From Nageia nagi (Eukaryota; Pinophyta), in the NCBI GenBank assembly GCA_050084985.1, contig JBITNC010000001.1, positions 92,380,001-92,444,000 on the forward strand: a DNA stretch of 64,000 bases, read 5' to 3'. Below are positions 1 through 10,588 of this stretch, piece after piece. A model generated the notes under the pieces. That model was not told where the DNA came from and did no database searches. It saw only the letters and a list, made by a program, of their open reading frames with translations. A program made the translations under genes and the position numbers. The first letter of the stretch is position 1. Each line of letters opens with the position of its first letter.

Positions 1-560
1 TTGACAAAACTAGGAAGACCATATACCAAACTGCACCTAGAGCCAAAATGATAGCTAAACTTACCCATGATGATATAGAAGTTTGGGAACCTAGGAGGTT
101 ATGTATGTTCTATAGAAAATTCCATGAGGACATAAATGAAGTCTTGGATGCTCTAGTTTTCATAAAATTAGTCCTATATCTTCTAATAAAAGAGCCCCCT
201 CGAATTAAACCTTTGGGCTATCAAGCACATATCTTTTGTAAATTCCATTAAAGAATCAATCATTCCATAAAATAATATCATTATTTAAAAAATATAATCT
301 AAGATTTGCATGATAAAGGTAAGCTTAAATTTGACCATGAATTTTTAGATGAGGTTTTGTAACAACACAAGGAGAAAGTAGTATAGGATGGACCTATGCA
401 TCCACAAAATCAAAGGCTAAATATTTTTAATAATTCATTTCCCCAATTCAATAAGGTAGAACTTGATGATAAATAAAAGCAATTATAGACCAATAATATG
501 AATATTCCTCAATCACAACCACAATAATAAGTACAAAAACCACTAGTTCCAAGTATGATT
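1..560 (+). pseudogene. Tat-like Ty3/gypsy gag, C-terminal fragment
   Basis: The broken + frame runs from a KLGRPY-like segment through PPRIKPLGYQAHIFCKFH and on to an LK..I.DLHDKGKLKFD segment at about 300-340. This order (proline-rich linker, a Cys/His stretch like C.FH...GH.T..C, then LK.KIQDLID.G.L.F) is typical of the end of gag in Tat-lineage Ty3/gypsy elements, where the Cys/His box binds the RNA genome. The second Cys and some other ligands are lost and stops interrupt the frame. The N-terminal part lies outside the window. It may belong to the same element as the RT at 5795 or to a separate copy. Confidence 0.5.
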
Positions 561-1299
561 CTTGATATTGATGCTATTTGGGCTATTCTATAAATTGTTT
601 CCTTGCATTTCTATTTTTATGCTTATTTTTTTATTATTTCTTAAAAATGTAAAATACCATGCCAAAAATTATGTTCCTTTTCTTCCCTATATCTAAGATA
701 TGATGATGGATTAACATCATCACTCCATTTGTAATAGTAAAAAAAGAAATTCTTTCATTCAATTTTGAAATGTGTCCTTTCAGTCATAAAAATGTTATGT
801 ATGTCTAATAAAAATCTAAAATGGTTAAAGCATGTTTATGAAGTTGACAAATGAAAACTTAGGTACTTTTATCTTTTGTTCCTTTATTTTTCATACTTTA
901 GGCCTCTTTTTCTCATAATTAGGCCAATTTCTCAAAGCTATTTTCTTTTTGTGTGTACTTATTTCCCCTTCTCTAAGCATCATCAGTGGATTTCAACATT
1001 GTTGCTCCATTTAAGCCACTTCCCATATGACTATTTTCATTCTTTACAAAAACTAAATTTATTTTCTTTATCAAAATTTAGTATATTTTTTTATGTGAAT
1101 GTTCTTTAACATATTTACTTTGTAATTTGATTTATTTTTTCTTTTTATTTCACCATATTTTCAAAAATTATACACATTTTAACTCATTTTATAATAAAAT
1201 AAGGAAAATTGAATAAGTCATAAATAGGGAAAAAAATTGAACACACTACACACACACACATATAAGTCAAAAAAGTACATAACATGTGTGATAATACAA
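561..1299. other. AT-rich stretch, nothing recognised
   Basis: Very AT-rich. It has short pyrimidine runs and a CACACACACACA stretch near 1246. I see no protease or RT motif here, although that is what would follow gag in an intact Tat element. Confidence 0.4.
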
Positions 1300-3010
1300 C
1301 TAGTGCCCCCCATAAGAACTCTTTCCAATAGATGCATCATGGGTGTGAGTCCTACTCATAGTAGTTGATATTGTTGCTAATGTATGATTTAACTACAATA
1401 ATTGATCATCCTTCTTTATGATCAAATATTAGACCCTCTTAAGCTCTTACTAATGAATAACATGGGGTAGAGATTGCATTGTCTCTATATGAACCTATAA
1501 GGCTCCTATATGCTCATCTAAAGCTACCAACTACTCCTATAGACTCGATACCTATGCTTGTAGTATCACTGTTTGAGCTACCAACCTTGTATCAAAATAA
1601 GTATGCCAACTCAATTTACCTCTAAAAATTAGAAATAAGTTAAACCTTTAAATAGTTAATATTTTATAAGTATACTTGTAGTAGAGGCTAAGGGAGCAAT
1701 AGCTCCTAATACCTAATGTGGATGTATTTGAGGGATCTATTTCCTGATTAGGTGATGCTAGATCATAAATGTCCATGGGATCCTCTTCTTCCCATGGTGC
1801 CTCTTACTCTCCTTCCTTCATATCCTCAAGGCCAAATAAAATGGGCCTCATCATGTACCAACATCGTTGGTACTCCTAGGTGTGTTGATGATTGAGGGTT
1901 GACACTCAAGGGACATGGTCCTTGGGTGCCTCCCATTCTGCACTCCATGTTAGCATAGCTAAAATGTGAGGTTGAATGGTTTGATATTTGTAATATCATG
2001 CCACAGTTGACTACACCTTTGGAATGGGAATATCTTGTGTAAGGCTAAAATTCTAAAGCACATTGGTTGGTTGATATAACTTTGTAACCTACCTATGTTC
2101 TTATATGTAATGAGGATTCATGCTCCATGATAAATCCTTAATGGAATCCTCTCAGATAGGTAATACAAAGTGAAGATCCTAGATAATATCCTCCTTGTAT
2201 AATAAATCAAGAAACCTAATACACTACTCCACTCCTCATATAGCCCCTATCCTCTAAGTAGTCTACCAACTAAACTAATGGGTCATGTCCACCTAAGTCA
2301 CCATCATTAAGTATATCTAAGGTAAACCTATATGCTCATATATACATGCCTATAAAATGAATGAGTGAGCTACAATCTTGCCTCTCTTATTCACAAACAT
2401 AAATCTATGAAGATATTTGTAGAACATGGCCATAATTCATGGTACACATGCATACCACTCCTTATCAAGGCATATCCCTCACATAATTGAGATGAATCCT
2501 ATATGGAATAACTTATGGTTCTTATCATTACACATAATCATGTTGATCAGAACCACCACATATAGTTAATTTAAACCAAAGTGCACTATATATATCCTTT
2601 AGAAAAATATATATAGTATCATGAAGGGGTGCTCCCTTCTTCTACTATTGGTAGTCGTGCACACCTATCAACCAATATCAATTCTCCTCCATCTCAATCA
2701 TAGGAGGTATCACCCTCTAAATCAATGTACCCTTCATGGGTACTCATAGAATGTGATGGATGTTAGCTAGGATGATTGTCATCTTACTCATCAATAAGTG
2801 GAACATGTTGGTGTCATCACACCAATGCTCCATAAGGGAAATCAAGAACTACTTGTCACATGGGATATGAATAATTCACCTTAGGTGATCCAATTTGGAT
2901 GAGTCTAATCATTCCCTCTCCTTAGGGATCATGATGAAATCCATGGCCATGTCCATAACTAGATTCCATGGCTCACACCTCATGAGATAGGCCCAATCTT
3001 GCATCTATGT
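1300..3010 (-). pseudogene. Plant mobile domain (PMD)-like ORF, decayed, antisense to the Tat element
   Basis: Less AT-rich than its surroundings and coding-like on the minus strand. At about 2807-2750 the minus strand reads FHLLMSKMTIILANIHHIL followed by VPMKGTLI. This matches the PMD opening (TFHLP.GEMT.TL.D...L..P..G). Downstream minus-strand text is fragmentary and frame-shifted. PMD proteins occur as host genes of the MAIN/MAIL type and as extra ORFs in plant mobile elements. The domain lies on the strand opposite to the neighbouring gag, polypurine tract and LTR. From general knowledge, some Tat-lineage elements carry an antisense extra ORF between pol and the 3' LTR, and this one sits in that place. 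The family call rests on one well-preserved motif. Confidence 0.5.
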
Positions 3011-4560
3011 CATACATAAAAATTTATTAGTAATGAGGTAAAAATTGATAAATTGCAAATAAAAAATTAAATAGATTAAAAAATTACAATTTATGGATAA
3101 AAATGAAATAATTAGTGATCAATTTTTAAATTTTTAAGTGCAAAATTATGTAAACATTTGTATAGAGTATAAATAAAGTATTTTTCAAGGAAATTTTAAT
3201 TCTAGCAATGATGCTAGGAACCTAATAGTGTCACCCTCTTCAAGCGATAAAATTCTAAAATTCTTTGAAACCCATCAAATTTTTCTAAGCTTTTATGGTA
3301 AAAATTTGTTTTATTTTCCTCCATACACATAAAAACTAGCCCCTACATTTTTATCCTAGTTATTTTGAATGATTTTTAAAATTGATCAAAACTTAGCTAA
3401 ATTGAAAAAGCAATCCATCAATAATATCCTAATTAATGCATAAAGAAATAATACGAGGAAATGGCACCTAGTGCCCCTTGAGAGAAGAATAAACAACAAG
3501 AGCCTTATGATTGTACTAAAAATTAATCTGATGAGCCATACTCATAATAATCACATCCAACTAGCTAGTAGCTCTCTTGTAATATTTCAATAACCCAAAT
3601 GGACACTTAGAACCTTGGGGACTAGATCTCAAGTTGACAAAATGCAAATGTGCAAATGAAGTTCAATTCCACCTATTTATAAACTACTTAGAATTCCTTT
3701 TTCTAAATATGCCCTATATCCCTCTTATTTATCCTGAATTGACCTTCTTTTTATCATCAAATGGGTATGTACCCATCCTCATACTATTTTCATCTTCTCT
3801 AAGTCCTCTTAATGGTGCATCACCACTAGGATCCCATCACCTCCATTGGCTTCAAGCTCCTTTTATCTGAAATATTTCAATCCTTGAACTTAGTCACCAT
3901 GTGCATGTAATAAAAAGGCAAATATAAGTGCATAATAAAACCTAATTTATCAAAATCCCCCTTGGGGAAATTTGGTCAAATTAAATTGGAAATGATCATC
4001 AAATTTTATATTACCTAGTTATTTTCACTAAAAAAATGTGACATTTTCACTGCATGAGTGTAGTAGAGAATTGAAGAAGTTATTATTTTCAAAAATTAAA
4101 TGTATTATTACAATGTCATCACTAAATTCCTAGCATTTTTTTGGGTTAATATGGTAAAATACTATTTTTTTCATATTGGTAATTCATATATATGGTAAAT
4201 TGGAGAAAAATGTGTCTGTTTTCTTTAAATACAATACATTTTGAGATTATATGTTTATTGTCTTTGCATCAGGATCTGTCATATTTTGAGAAAATATTAT
4301 GTATCATGCTTTGTTCATAATAAATATTATGAATGAATTTCTATTTCATGAATACTAGCAATATTGTAATTAAATATGCTATTTCATCATAACTTTTCAT
4401 TCTATATTACAAGTTATATTGTGTATCGAATGGTACTTTGCAAAAGCTTTTATCTATTGCTTATCATAAATGAAGCTTATCAGATAATTTCATGAAAAAT
4501 TACTTATCAAAATGATGCTTGTCATATCAAATCATATAAAATATCCCAAATATCTTTGTA
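3011..4560. other. AT-rich stretch, nothing recognised
   Basis: No coding motif found on either strand. Its place before the polypurine tract at 4841 suggests the non-coding 3' part of the left-hand element. Confidence 0.35.
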
Positions 4561-4584
4561 TCATATTATTACTCTTATGATTGG

Positions 4585-4762
4585 CTTCCTTTGTAAGGGA
4601 GGAGCACTCTTATCAAGAAATCCATGGAAACATGATGACTTGGGAAACCAAGTTGATCATTGTTATCATTTGATACCTTTGTAAGGGAGAATAATTCTCA
4701 TAATTTTACACCTTTGTAAGGAAGGATAAATCTTATCATTTGGTGCTTTTTTAAGGAAGGAG
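4585..4762 (+). repeat. Four degenerate copies of a CTTTGTAAGG-type motif
   Basis: The motif C(C/T)TTTGTAAGG(G/A)AGGA recurs at about 4589, 4677, 4709 and 4747. Each copy is followed by a segment like ACTCTTATCA or TTCTCATAA. They lie just upstream of the polypurine tract. The role is unknown. Confidence 0.5.
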
Positions 4763-4840
4763 TACTTTCTTACTTATCTTTTTATACTTTGAAAATTTTC
4801 TTTGATTATCTTTTTTCCTAAAAGTATCAAAATATGTTCA

Positions 4841-4852
4841 AAGTGGGGCATC
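4841..4852 (+). other. Polypurine tract (PPT)
   Basis: AAGTGGGGCATC directly abuts an LTR-like start TGTTAACACC. A purine run next to a TG terminus is where plus-strand DNA synthesis is primed in LTR elements. It implies that the sequence to the left is the internal part of the element and that 4853-5794 is its 3' LTR. Confidence 0.55.
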
Positions 4853-5794
4853 TGTTAACACCTAAAAAGGAATTTTAATTTAATAATACCCTTTTAGGTA
4901 TTCAAAATAATTTATTTATTTTATTAAATAAATATTCTTATCATTGTGTACTCTCATATACCTTTATGTTTTATGATAATAGGTCAACCCAACATCACAA
5001 TTAGCCTAAGGAGGAGCCTTAGCACTAGACTTGTTACCTATGAAGGTGGAGGGGTTGTGCATAAGCAATTATGATATGATCTTGAATTCTTGATAGGTGA
5101 AAATATACTTGTATCATTCTTGACCTATGTTTCTTAATGCCACCTCTCGTATCTAGATTTTGTTATACTCTAAGCTTTGTATTCTTGTGATCTTTTCCAT
5201 CCATTCATGCATGATATTACAATAATCAAAAGTGAGATATGAAGATATTGAGTGAAAGGGTGAGGCAATCTATAAAGGTAATTGGGTGACATCACTAGGA
5301 TCCTAGTGCTAGCATTGTGTTGAGGTTGGATTTTTGGCTCCATATTTCATGAAAGCTCATTATTCATCCTCTTTTGATCGAATATCATATTTGTTCATTG
5401 TGATAGGTAAAGTACAAGTTTGTATCTTTTGTAAATCCAATTTGATAGGTCAAGATCAATTAGTTTATGTCATCTTTCATATCATGATTTACTATTATTT
5501 CATAGTTAATTTTTTAAATTTAATATGTTGTAAATAACCTTAATTATTATTATTTCAATTAAAAAACTTCTTATCAACAATGCTTGATCATAAGAATATA
5601 ATAATAAAACTTGAGAGCATGTAAAATATCAAAGTCAGTCTTGAGACAACATTGAGGAACAAATGATTTAACTTTTAACTTTAGTTTCAACATGGAAGAC
5701 TCAACATCAATATTTCAAAATTTTAATCAAACCAAAATTCTTTATTTATGTCTTATTTTATTTAAAATTTTCAAGCTCAAATTAGGTGGTAACA
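4853..5794 (+). repeat. Probable 3' LTR of a Tat-like element (942 bp)
   Basis: Begins TGTTAACACC and ends GGTGGTAACA, giving TG...CA ends with an imperfect inverted terminal match. A polypurine tract lies immediately upstream. The first 45 bases include an inverted pair (ACCTAAAAAGG / CCCTTTTAGGT). No partner LTR is visible in the window. The flanking 5-mers (GCATC and GGAAC) do not match. The Tat RT reading frame starts two bases after the LTR end, an abnormal junction. Confidence 0.55.
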
Positions 5795-7000
5795 GGAACA
5801 ACCTAAGATTGTCAAAATTAGAGAAAAATAATATAAATATGTGATGGATATTTTAATGAAGATATTCTTAAGGCATAGCAAGTTCTTTTCTTGGAGATAT
5901 GGTGATATGTCTAGGTTGAGTCTTGATTTTGTTGTCTATAGCTTACCTATCAAGAAGGGTATCAAGCCAATCAAGAAAAATCCTATAAAGATTCATTATA
6001 TCATAGCATTATTGGTTAAGAAAGAGTTATAAAACTATTTGCAATTAGGATTTATTAGACATGTTGACTATTTTGATTTAATGTCAAAGGTGGTTCTAGT
6101 TACAAAGACAAGTAGAGAAGGTAGAGTGTGCATAGATTTCAAGGATATTAATAATGCTTACCCAAAAGATGATTTCTCATTTCCTAATATGGATATAATT
6201 ATGGATATAATTAAAGTATATGAGAATTTATCTTTTATGGATGGTTTTTTAATTTATAATTAGATTTTGATCAATCTATATGATCAGCACAAGATTGCAT
6301 TTACTACATCTTAGAAAACATTTTGTTAAAAATTCATGCCATTTTGGTTCAATAATGTAAGAGCCACATCTTAGCATTCCATAAATACCATGTTGCATGA
6401 TTTTATTCACAAATTCATAGAGGTTTATTTTGATGACATCTTAGTGAAGCTAAAAAGGAGGAAGATTTATCATAATTAAAGAAGGTATTTGATATATTGA
6501 GAGGTACAATATGAGATTGAAGCCATAAAAATGTGTATTTAAATTTACTTTCAAAATGTTACTAGGATACATGATTTAAAAAAGAGGTATTTGGGTGGAT
6601 TTAAATAAAGTCAAGGCTATTTCAGAAATGTCACTACCAAAGAACCTAGAGTAATTAAGGATTCTTTGATATAAAGTAAATTATGTACGAAGGTTAATTT
6701 CTTAACAGGTTGATAAGTGTAGAAAATTCTCTCATTTATTCAAAAAGGATATCAAGTTTGTTATGTGATGAGAAGTATCAAAATAATTTTGATAATATAA
6801 AAGAGCACTTATCAAATCCATCTATTGTAGTTCCTATGGATTATAGTAGGCCACTATATTTGTATATTTCTATCACATTGCATGCTTAGGGGTAATTTTG
6901 TATCAAAGGGATGATGATCATAAAAAAATGATAATCTATTATCTTATAAAAATATTATTAGAGTATGAGACAAGGTACAAATCTATAGAAAATTTATTTT
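5795..7000 (+). pseudogene. Tat-lineage reverse transcriptase, decayed
   Basis: Conserved blocks appear in order on the + strand: EQPKIVKI (5796), SKFFSWRYGDMSRLSLDFVV (RT start; family FAWSYEDMPGL), IKPIKKNP, LGFIRHVDYFD, then VCIDFKDINNAYPKDDFSFP and LSFMDGFLIYN at about 6100-6260. KA.PKDDFPLP and SFMDGFSGYNQI are hallmarks of Tat-type RT. Further on, EVYFDDILVK-like and palm/thumb segments are frame-shifted with several stops. Protease and gag are missing immediately upstream; the LTR at 4853-5794 abuts instead. Not functional. Confidence 0.85.
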
Positions 7001-7800
7001 GGGATAGTATTTGCATGTAAAAAGTTGGGACATTATGTATTCTATAATATTACATTTATAGTTTGTCTAGTTGACCTTTTGAAATATATAATGGCAAATA
7101 AATATATTGTTGAAAGAGTGAAAAAATGGTTAATACTAATTTAGTAATTTATCATAATCCTATTTAATCAAAAGGCAATTAAAGGATAAGTAATTATAGA
7201 CCTTATGGTTGAGTTTCCACAAGAACATGCAGGTATTATGTTTGAAGAAGTTTTGGATCAAAATTCTTATGTTGTAGAAGAATATGATACCTATATAGTT
7301 TTTATGGATTTAGGTGTACTTATGGGTCAAGGGTAGGTATAATTTTGTTTCCCCTTCAAATCAAGTTATTCAAATAGCCTACAAAATTGGGTTTAATTGT
7401 ACAAATAATTTAGAAAAATATGAGGCACTTATTCTTGGGTTAAAGGAATCCATGTTATTAAAAATCAAGAATATTAAAGTGTATGGATATTATCAATTAA
7501 TAATTAATCAATTTAATGGAGTTTATAATAAAATTATGAAAAATTTATTCCATACAAAATATTTAGAGGATATGCTTTTTTCAAATTTTGAAAGTTGTAA
7601 AATACAAAATATGCTAATAAATTATAACAAATATTTAGATGCTATGGAAAGTGAAGCTTCACTTGCACCTATTGAGATAGAGAATGAAGAGACCATTTTG
7701 AAAATTAAGAAGTTAGGTAAAACTTATTATACTAATTTTGAGCCACTTTATGAATTTTATGAGAGTTTTTGTGCCATTTCATAAGAACACACAAGCCCAA
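7001..7800 (+). pseudogene. RNase H end plus archaeal-type RNase H (aRNH) of the Tat element
   Basis: At about 7165-7200 NQKAIKG.VIIDLM marks the end of the ordinary RNase H (family QKAIKGQALADFLA). A second RNase H fold follows from about 7300: VSPSNQVIQIAYKIGFNCTN, then EYEALILGLKESM..KIKNIKVYG..QLIINQ. This tandem RNase H arrangement is diagnostic of the Tat/Ogre lineage. The 7314-7784 stretch is still open for 156 codons, but the catalytic start (F.DGA.....G) is damaged to MDLGVLMGQG and frame-shifted. Confidence 0.8.
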
Positions 7801-8149
7801 TTTGGTATGAAGATATCTTTAACTACTTGAAGAATAGAACAATCCCTCAAGATTGAAAAAATTAGAAATAATTCATGTTATCATTGGAAATATTTTGTAT
7901 ATAAGGTCATTTGAGGGTACACTTTTGATATGTCTTACTCATCATGAAGTAGAATCAACCTTGAAGTAAGAACAAGAGTGAATTTATGGATGACACTTCT
8001 ATACAAAGTTAGTTTATAAAACTTGCTATGAATTGGGTACTATGGACTAACTATGGAGGAATATTGCAAGTAACATGTCAATAGGTATGTACAATAATAA
8101 AAATAGTCTAACATTCAAAATACTCCTTCTCAACAACTCAATTCAATGA

Positions 8150-9060
8150 TGGCACCGTGGCCATTCTCTACTTGGGGTATAAATGTCATTGAAGTGATCA
8201 ATCCATATTCAATGTAAGGGTACAAATTCATAATTACAACCATATAGTATAGAATGAAGTGGATTGAGACCATTATAATGAAATATACAATCTAATATAT
8301 GATAATAAATTTCCTCATTGAAAACATCATCATGAAGGTATGGATTTCTATAACAATTGATCATGGAGAATGGTCCAAATTTTATAGGTTAAGAGATGAA
8401 AGCTCTTTTTAACAAATTTCATATGGAGAAAAAAATTTATTATCTTATTATCCTTAATGAAATGGACAAGTTAAAGCTACCAATAAGAGTATCTAAAATA
8501 TTCTTACAATAATATGGGATAAATATGGAAAATACTGGCATGAATAATTATCATATGCATTATGTGTATATAGGATGAGCATGCGGACAACTACATATAC
8601 CACTAATTACTCTCTAATGTATGGTGATGAGGTAATATTCCCCTTTAGTTAGAAATCCCATCATTAAGTATTTCTCTTCAAGGGGTCATTTCAAATGAAG
8701 GAAAAAGAAAAGCAAGATTGTAGAAGTTAGTGTCATTGGATGAGAAGAGGATACATGCTACTGAGTATCACAAAGTATACTAAGAAAGATTGAAGAGAGC
8801 CTATGAGAATAAAATAAAACCCAAGGAGTTTTATATTAGATTGTTGGTGTTGAAAGAGAATATCAATAAAATAGTTGCAAATGATTAAGTAAAATGCAAG
8901 TTTGAGACAATTGGTTGGGGCCTTATATTATCATAGAAAACATAAGGACATGCACATATAACCTATTAGTAATGAATGGAAAATAAGAGAAAATTTTCTT
9001 TAATGTCAAACATTTAAAGTAGTTCTATGCATGAGACAAAAAAGCAAAAACTTGTTCTAA
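8150..9060 (+). pseudogene. Tat-lineage integrase, decayed
   Basis: The core starts with WPFSTWGINVIEVINPYS at about 8158 (family F..WGIDVIG; the first catalytic Asp reads Asn). DHGEWSKF follows at about 8360 (second Asp block), then YYP.WNGQVKATNKSI at about 8450 (GNGQAEATNK, carrying the catalytic Glu). YALCVYRMSMRTTTYTTNYS and LMYGDEVIFPF follow to 8645, then C-terminal fragments to about 9060. Multiple stops. It follows aRNH in the normal Tat order. Confidence 0.85.
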
Positions 9061-9223
9061 CATGATACATCATATCCATTCAATATAATTTCAATTATTT
9101 TATTTCTAGTTTCTATTTTGATTTTAGTTTGTACACAAATAATGTCATTGATGGAATATCATCTAGTCCTCCATAGAATGTAAGGAACCAAAAATCTCAT
9201 CCATAAATTTTTTCTCCTAAACT
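9061..9223. other. 3' flank of the Tat pol, target of the TR-GAG insertion
   Basis: Non-coding AT-rich sequence after the integrase. The TR-GAG element inserted at its right edge. The Tat element's own 3' LTR was not identified on either side of the insertion. Confidence 0.4.
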
Positions 9224-9228
9224 TTAAA
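9224..9228. other. Target-site duplication TTAAA (left)
   Basis: Identical to 11865-11869 on the right of the TR-GAG element; 5 bp is the usual size for LTR retrotransposon integrase. Confidence 0.93.
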
Positions 9229-9343
9229 TGTTAGGTCCCTATACATTATTATTGTTAGGTGGCTATGGTTATTATTATTTCCTTACATTATTATTGTTAT
9301 GTCAGCTAGTGTCCTTTCATTGTAGTGGCACCCCTTGGACTCC

Positions 9344-9351
9344 TATATATA
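9344..9351 (+). promoter_or_regulatory. LTR TATA box
   Basis: TATATATA about 115 bp into the 5' LTR, in the less AT-rich context TGGACTCC..., with the equivalent copy at 11660-11667 in the 3' LTR. The probable transcription start lies about 30 bases downstream. Confidence 0.6.
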
Positions 9352-9405
9352 CTAAGGAGGTATTATCATTTGAAGATGTCGATTGTTGTGTAATTGATGT
9401 GATGT

Positions 9406-9470
9406 AAAGGAGGTTGCCCCTCGAAGTGGCTTATTACAAAGGAGGTTGCCCCCTCGAAGTGGCTTATTAC
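9406..9470 (+). repeat. Tandem 32/33-bp duplication inside the TR-GAG LTR
   Basis: AAAGGAGGTTGCCCC(C)TCG... followed by AAGTGGCTTATTAC occurs twice in a row (9406-9437 and 9438-9470). The same pair is in the 3' LTR at about 11723-11787. Because both LTRs carry it, it predates the insertion. Confidence 0.9.
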
Positions 9471-9549
9471 AGATTTTATCTCTTATTCAATGCGTTGAGC
9501 TCTCTCTTTGGTGATTTTATGCTATTTTGGGAACTTTGTTCATAACATT

Positions 9550-9561
9550 TGGTACCAGAGC
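9550..9561 (+). other. Primer binding site (tRNA-Met type)
   Basis: TGGTACCAGAGC, two bases after the 5' LTR. It matches the plant initiator-Met primer site TGGTATCAGAGC at 11 of 12 positions. Confidence 0.9.
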
Positions 9562-10588
9562 AGACGATTCTAGGATTTCACAACTCAAAAATAGTCATCG
9601 TGGCATTTTCACTACCAAATGTTTTTTCGGGAGGATTTAAATTCTGAAATTTATTGGGTTTTTTGAAGACATAACGAAGAAGTTTCAGTTAAAATTTCGC
9701 TCCTAATTCGCTATATTTTTTAAGTTACACTCAGGGAAATTTAAGGTTTGTGACTAGTTACAAAAGCAGGTCTGAAACAGGTGTTCTAGCTAAAAAAGGT
9801 ATATCTAAAGTTTTACAGCTCCAAACTAGGTGATACCTATTGGATTGGTTAGGTTATATACGGAAGTTTATCTGTTACAATTTTCAAGGTCTGAAAATAA
9901 ACAGGTGACACAAGGCACTTCATACAAGTTCGCTCTTCAAAAAAATCCAAAAATCAGCACATTTTGGGAAAATTGTAGTCATTTCCTCTTGGGCTATCAG
10001 AATTTGACGAAATTTGTGGCATTGAAAAGAAGACATATGAGGCTACCATAGGTAGAAATTTCAGACTCTGAAGGGCCGAAATTTCATATTTACATCAGTT
10101 GGAAGTTTGGACAATAGAACAATCTCCAAATCACGATTTAAAAAAGGTACAATTTATTTATTTTATTTCTTTAAATTTGCATATATTTTTGATTGAAAGG
10201 TCTATTTGGGGTGATTCATAAGCTATTGGAAAGAAAAGAAAGAGTAGAGTATTTTAGGTATAGACGTGTTCTGGCATCTTTAAACATAGGAGCTGTCGTT
10301 ACTTTGCCAGCACTGCATCCCGAGGAATTGTGGTCTCCTACAACGTACTCGCAGTATATCGCTTAGGCCACTGTTGGATTCTCTCACGTACCTTTGAGTA
10401 TATAGAGAGGCCATCATGCTCATGCACGTACATGGTATATAGAGAGGTCCTTTAGGATTCCCTCATGTACCGCGAGTATATTAGCAAGGGCCCTTTTCGA
10501 ACGGTTGTGCATTAGACAGCACTAGCACAGAATTGAGCTCCCACGTACCTTGCGTATATAGGGAGACCCCCTAGAATACTTAGTCAAA
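9562..10588 (+). other. TR-GAG leader, non-coding, with periodic motif
   Basis: About 1.03 kb between the primer site and gag. It is less AT-rich than the surroundings and holds no convincing ORF. Its last 250 bp contain a repeated CGTAC...GTATAT motif (separate entry). Such leaders usually hold packaging and dimerisation signals. Confidence 0.6.
10344..10559 (+). repeat. CGTAC-N-GTATAT motif repeated about every 40 bp
   Basis: (C/T)GTAC followed 4-6 bases later by GTATAT occurs at 10344, 10387, 10427, 10466 and 10544. Steps are 43, 40, 39 and 78 bp; the last is twice 39, as if one unit had decayed near 10505. Three copies continue with AGAGAGG or AGGGAGA. The array ends 30 bases before the gag start codon. 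Confidence 0.75.

Larger units (their letters stand above)
9229..9547 (+). repeat. 5' LTR of TR-GAG element
   Basis: 319 bp, TGTTAGGTCC...TTCATAACA. It contains a TATA box (9344-9351) and a tandem pair of 32/33-bp units. It differs from the 3' LTR by a missing C in GGT(C)GGC, one C fewer in the first CCCC(C)TCG run, and TTGCC versus TTTCC in the second unit. Confidence 0.95.

Noticed and set aside
4853-5794. Solo LTR
   Set aside because: A polypurine tract directly upstream and no matching flanking 5-mers argue against recombination to a solo LTR.
9830-10051. 73-codon ORF in the TR-GAG leader
   Set aside because: Short, without family resemblance, and in the leader that is normally untranslated.
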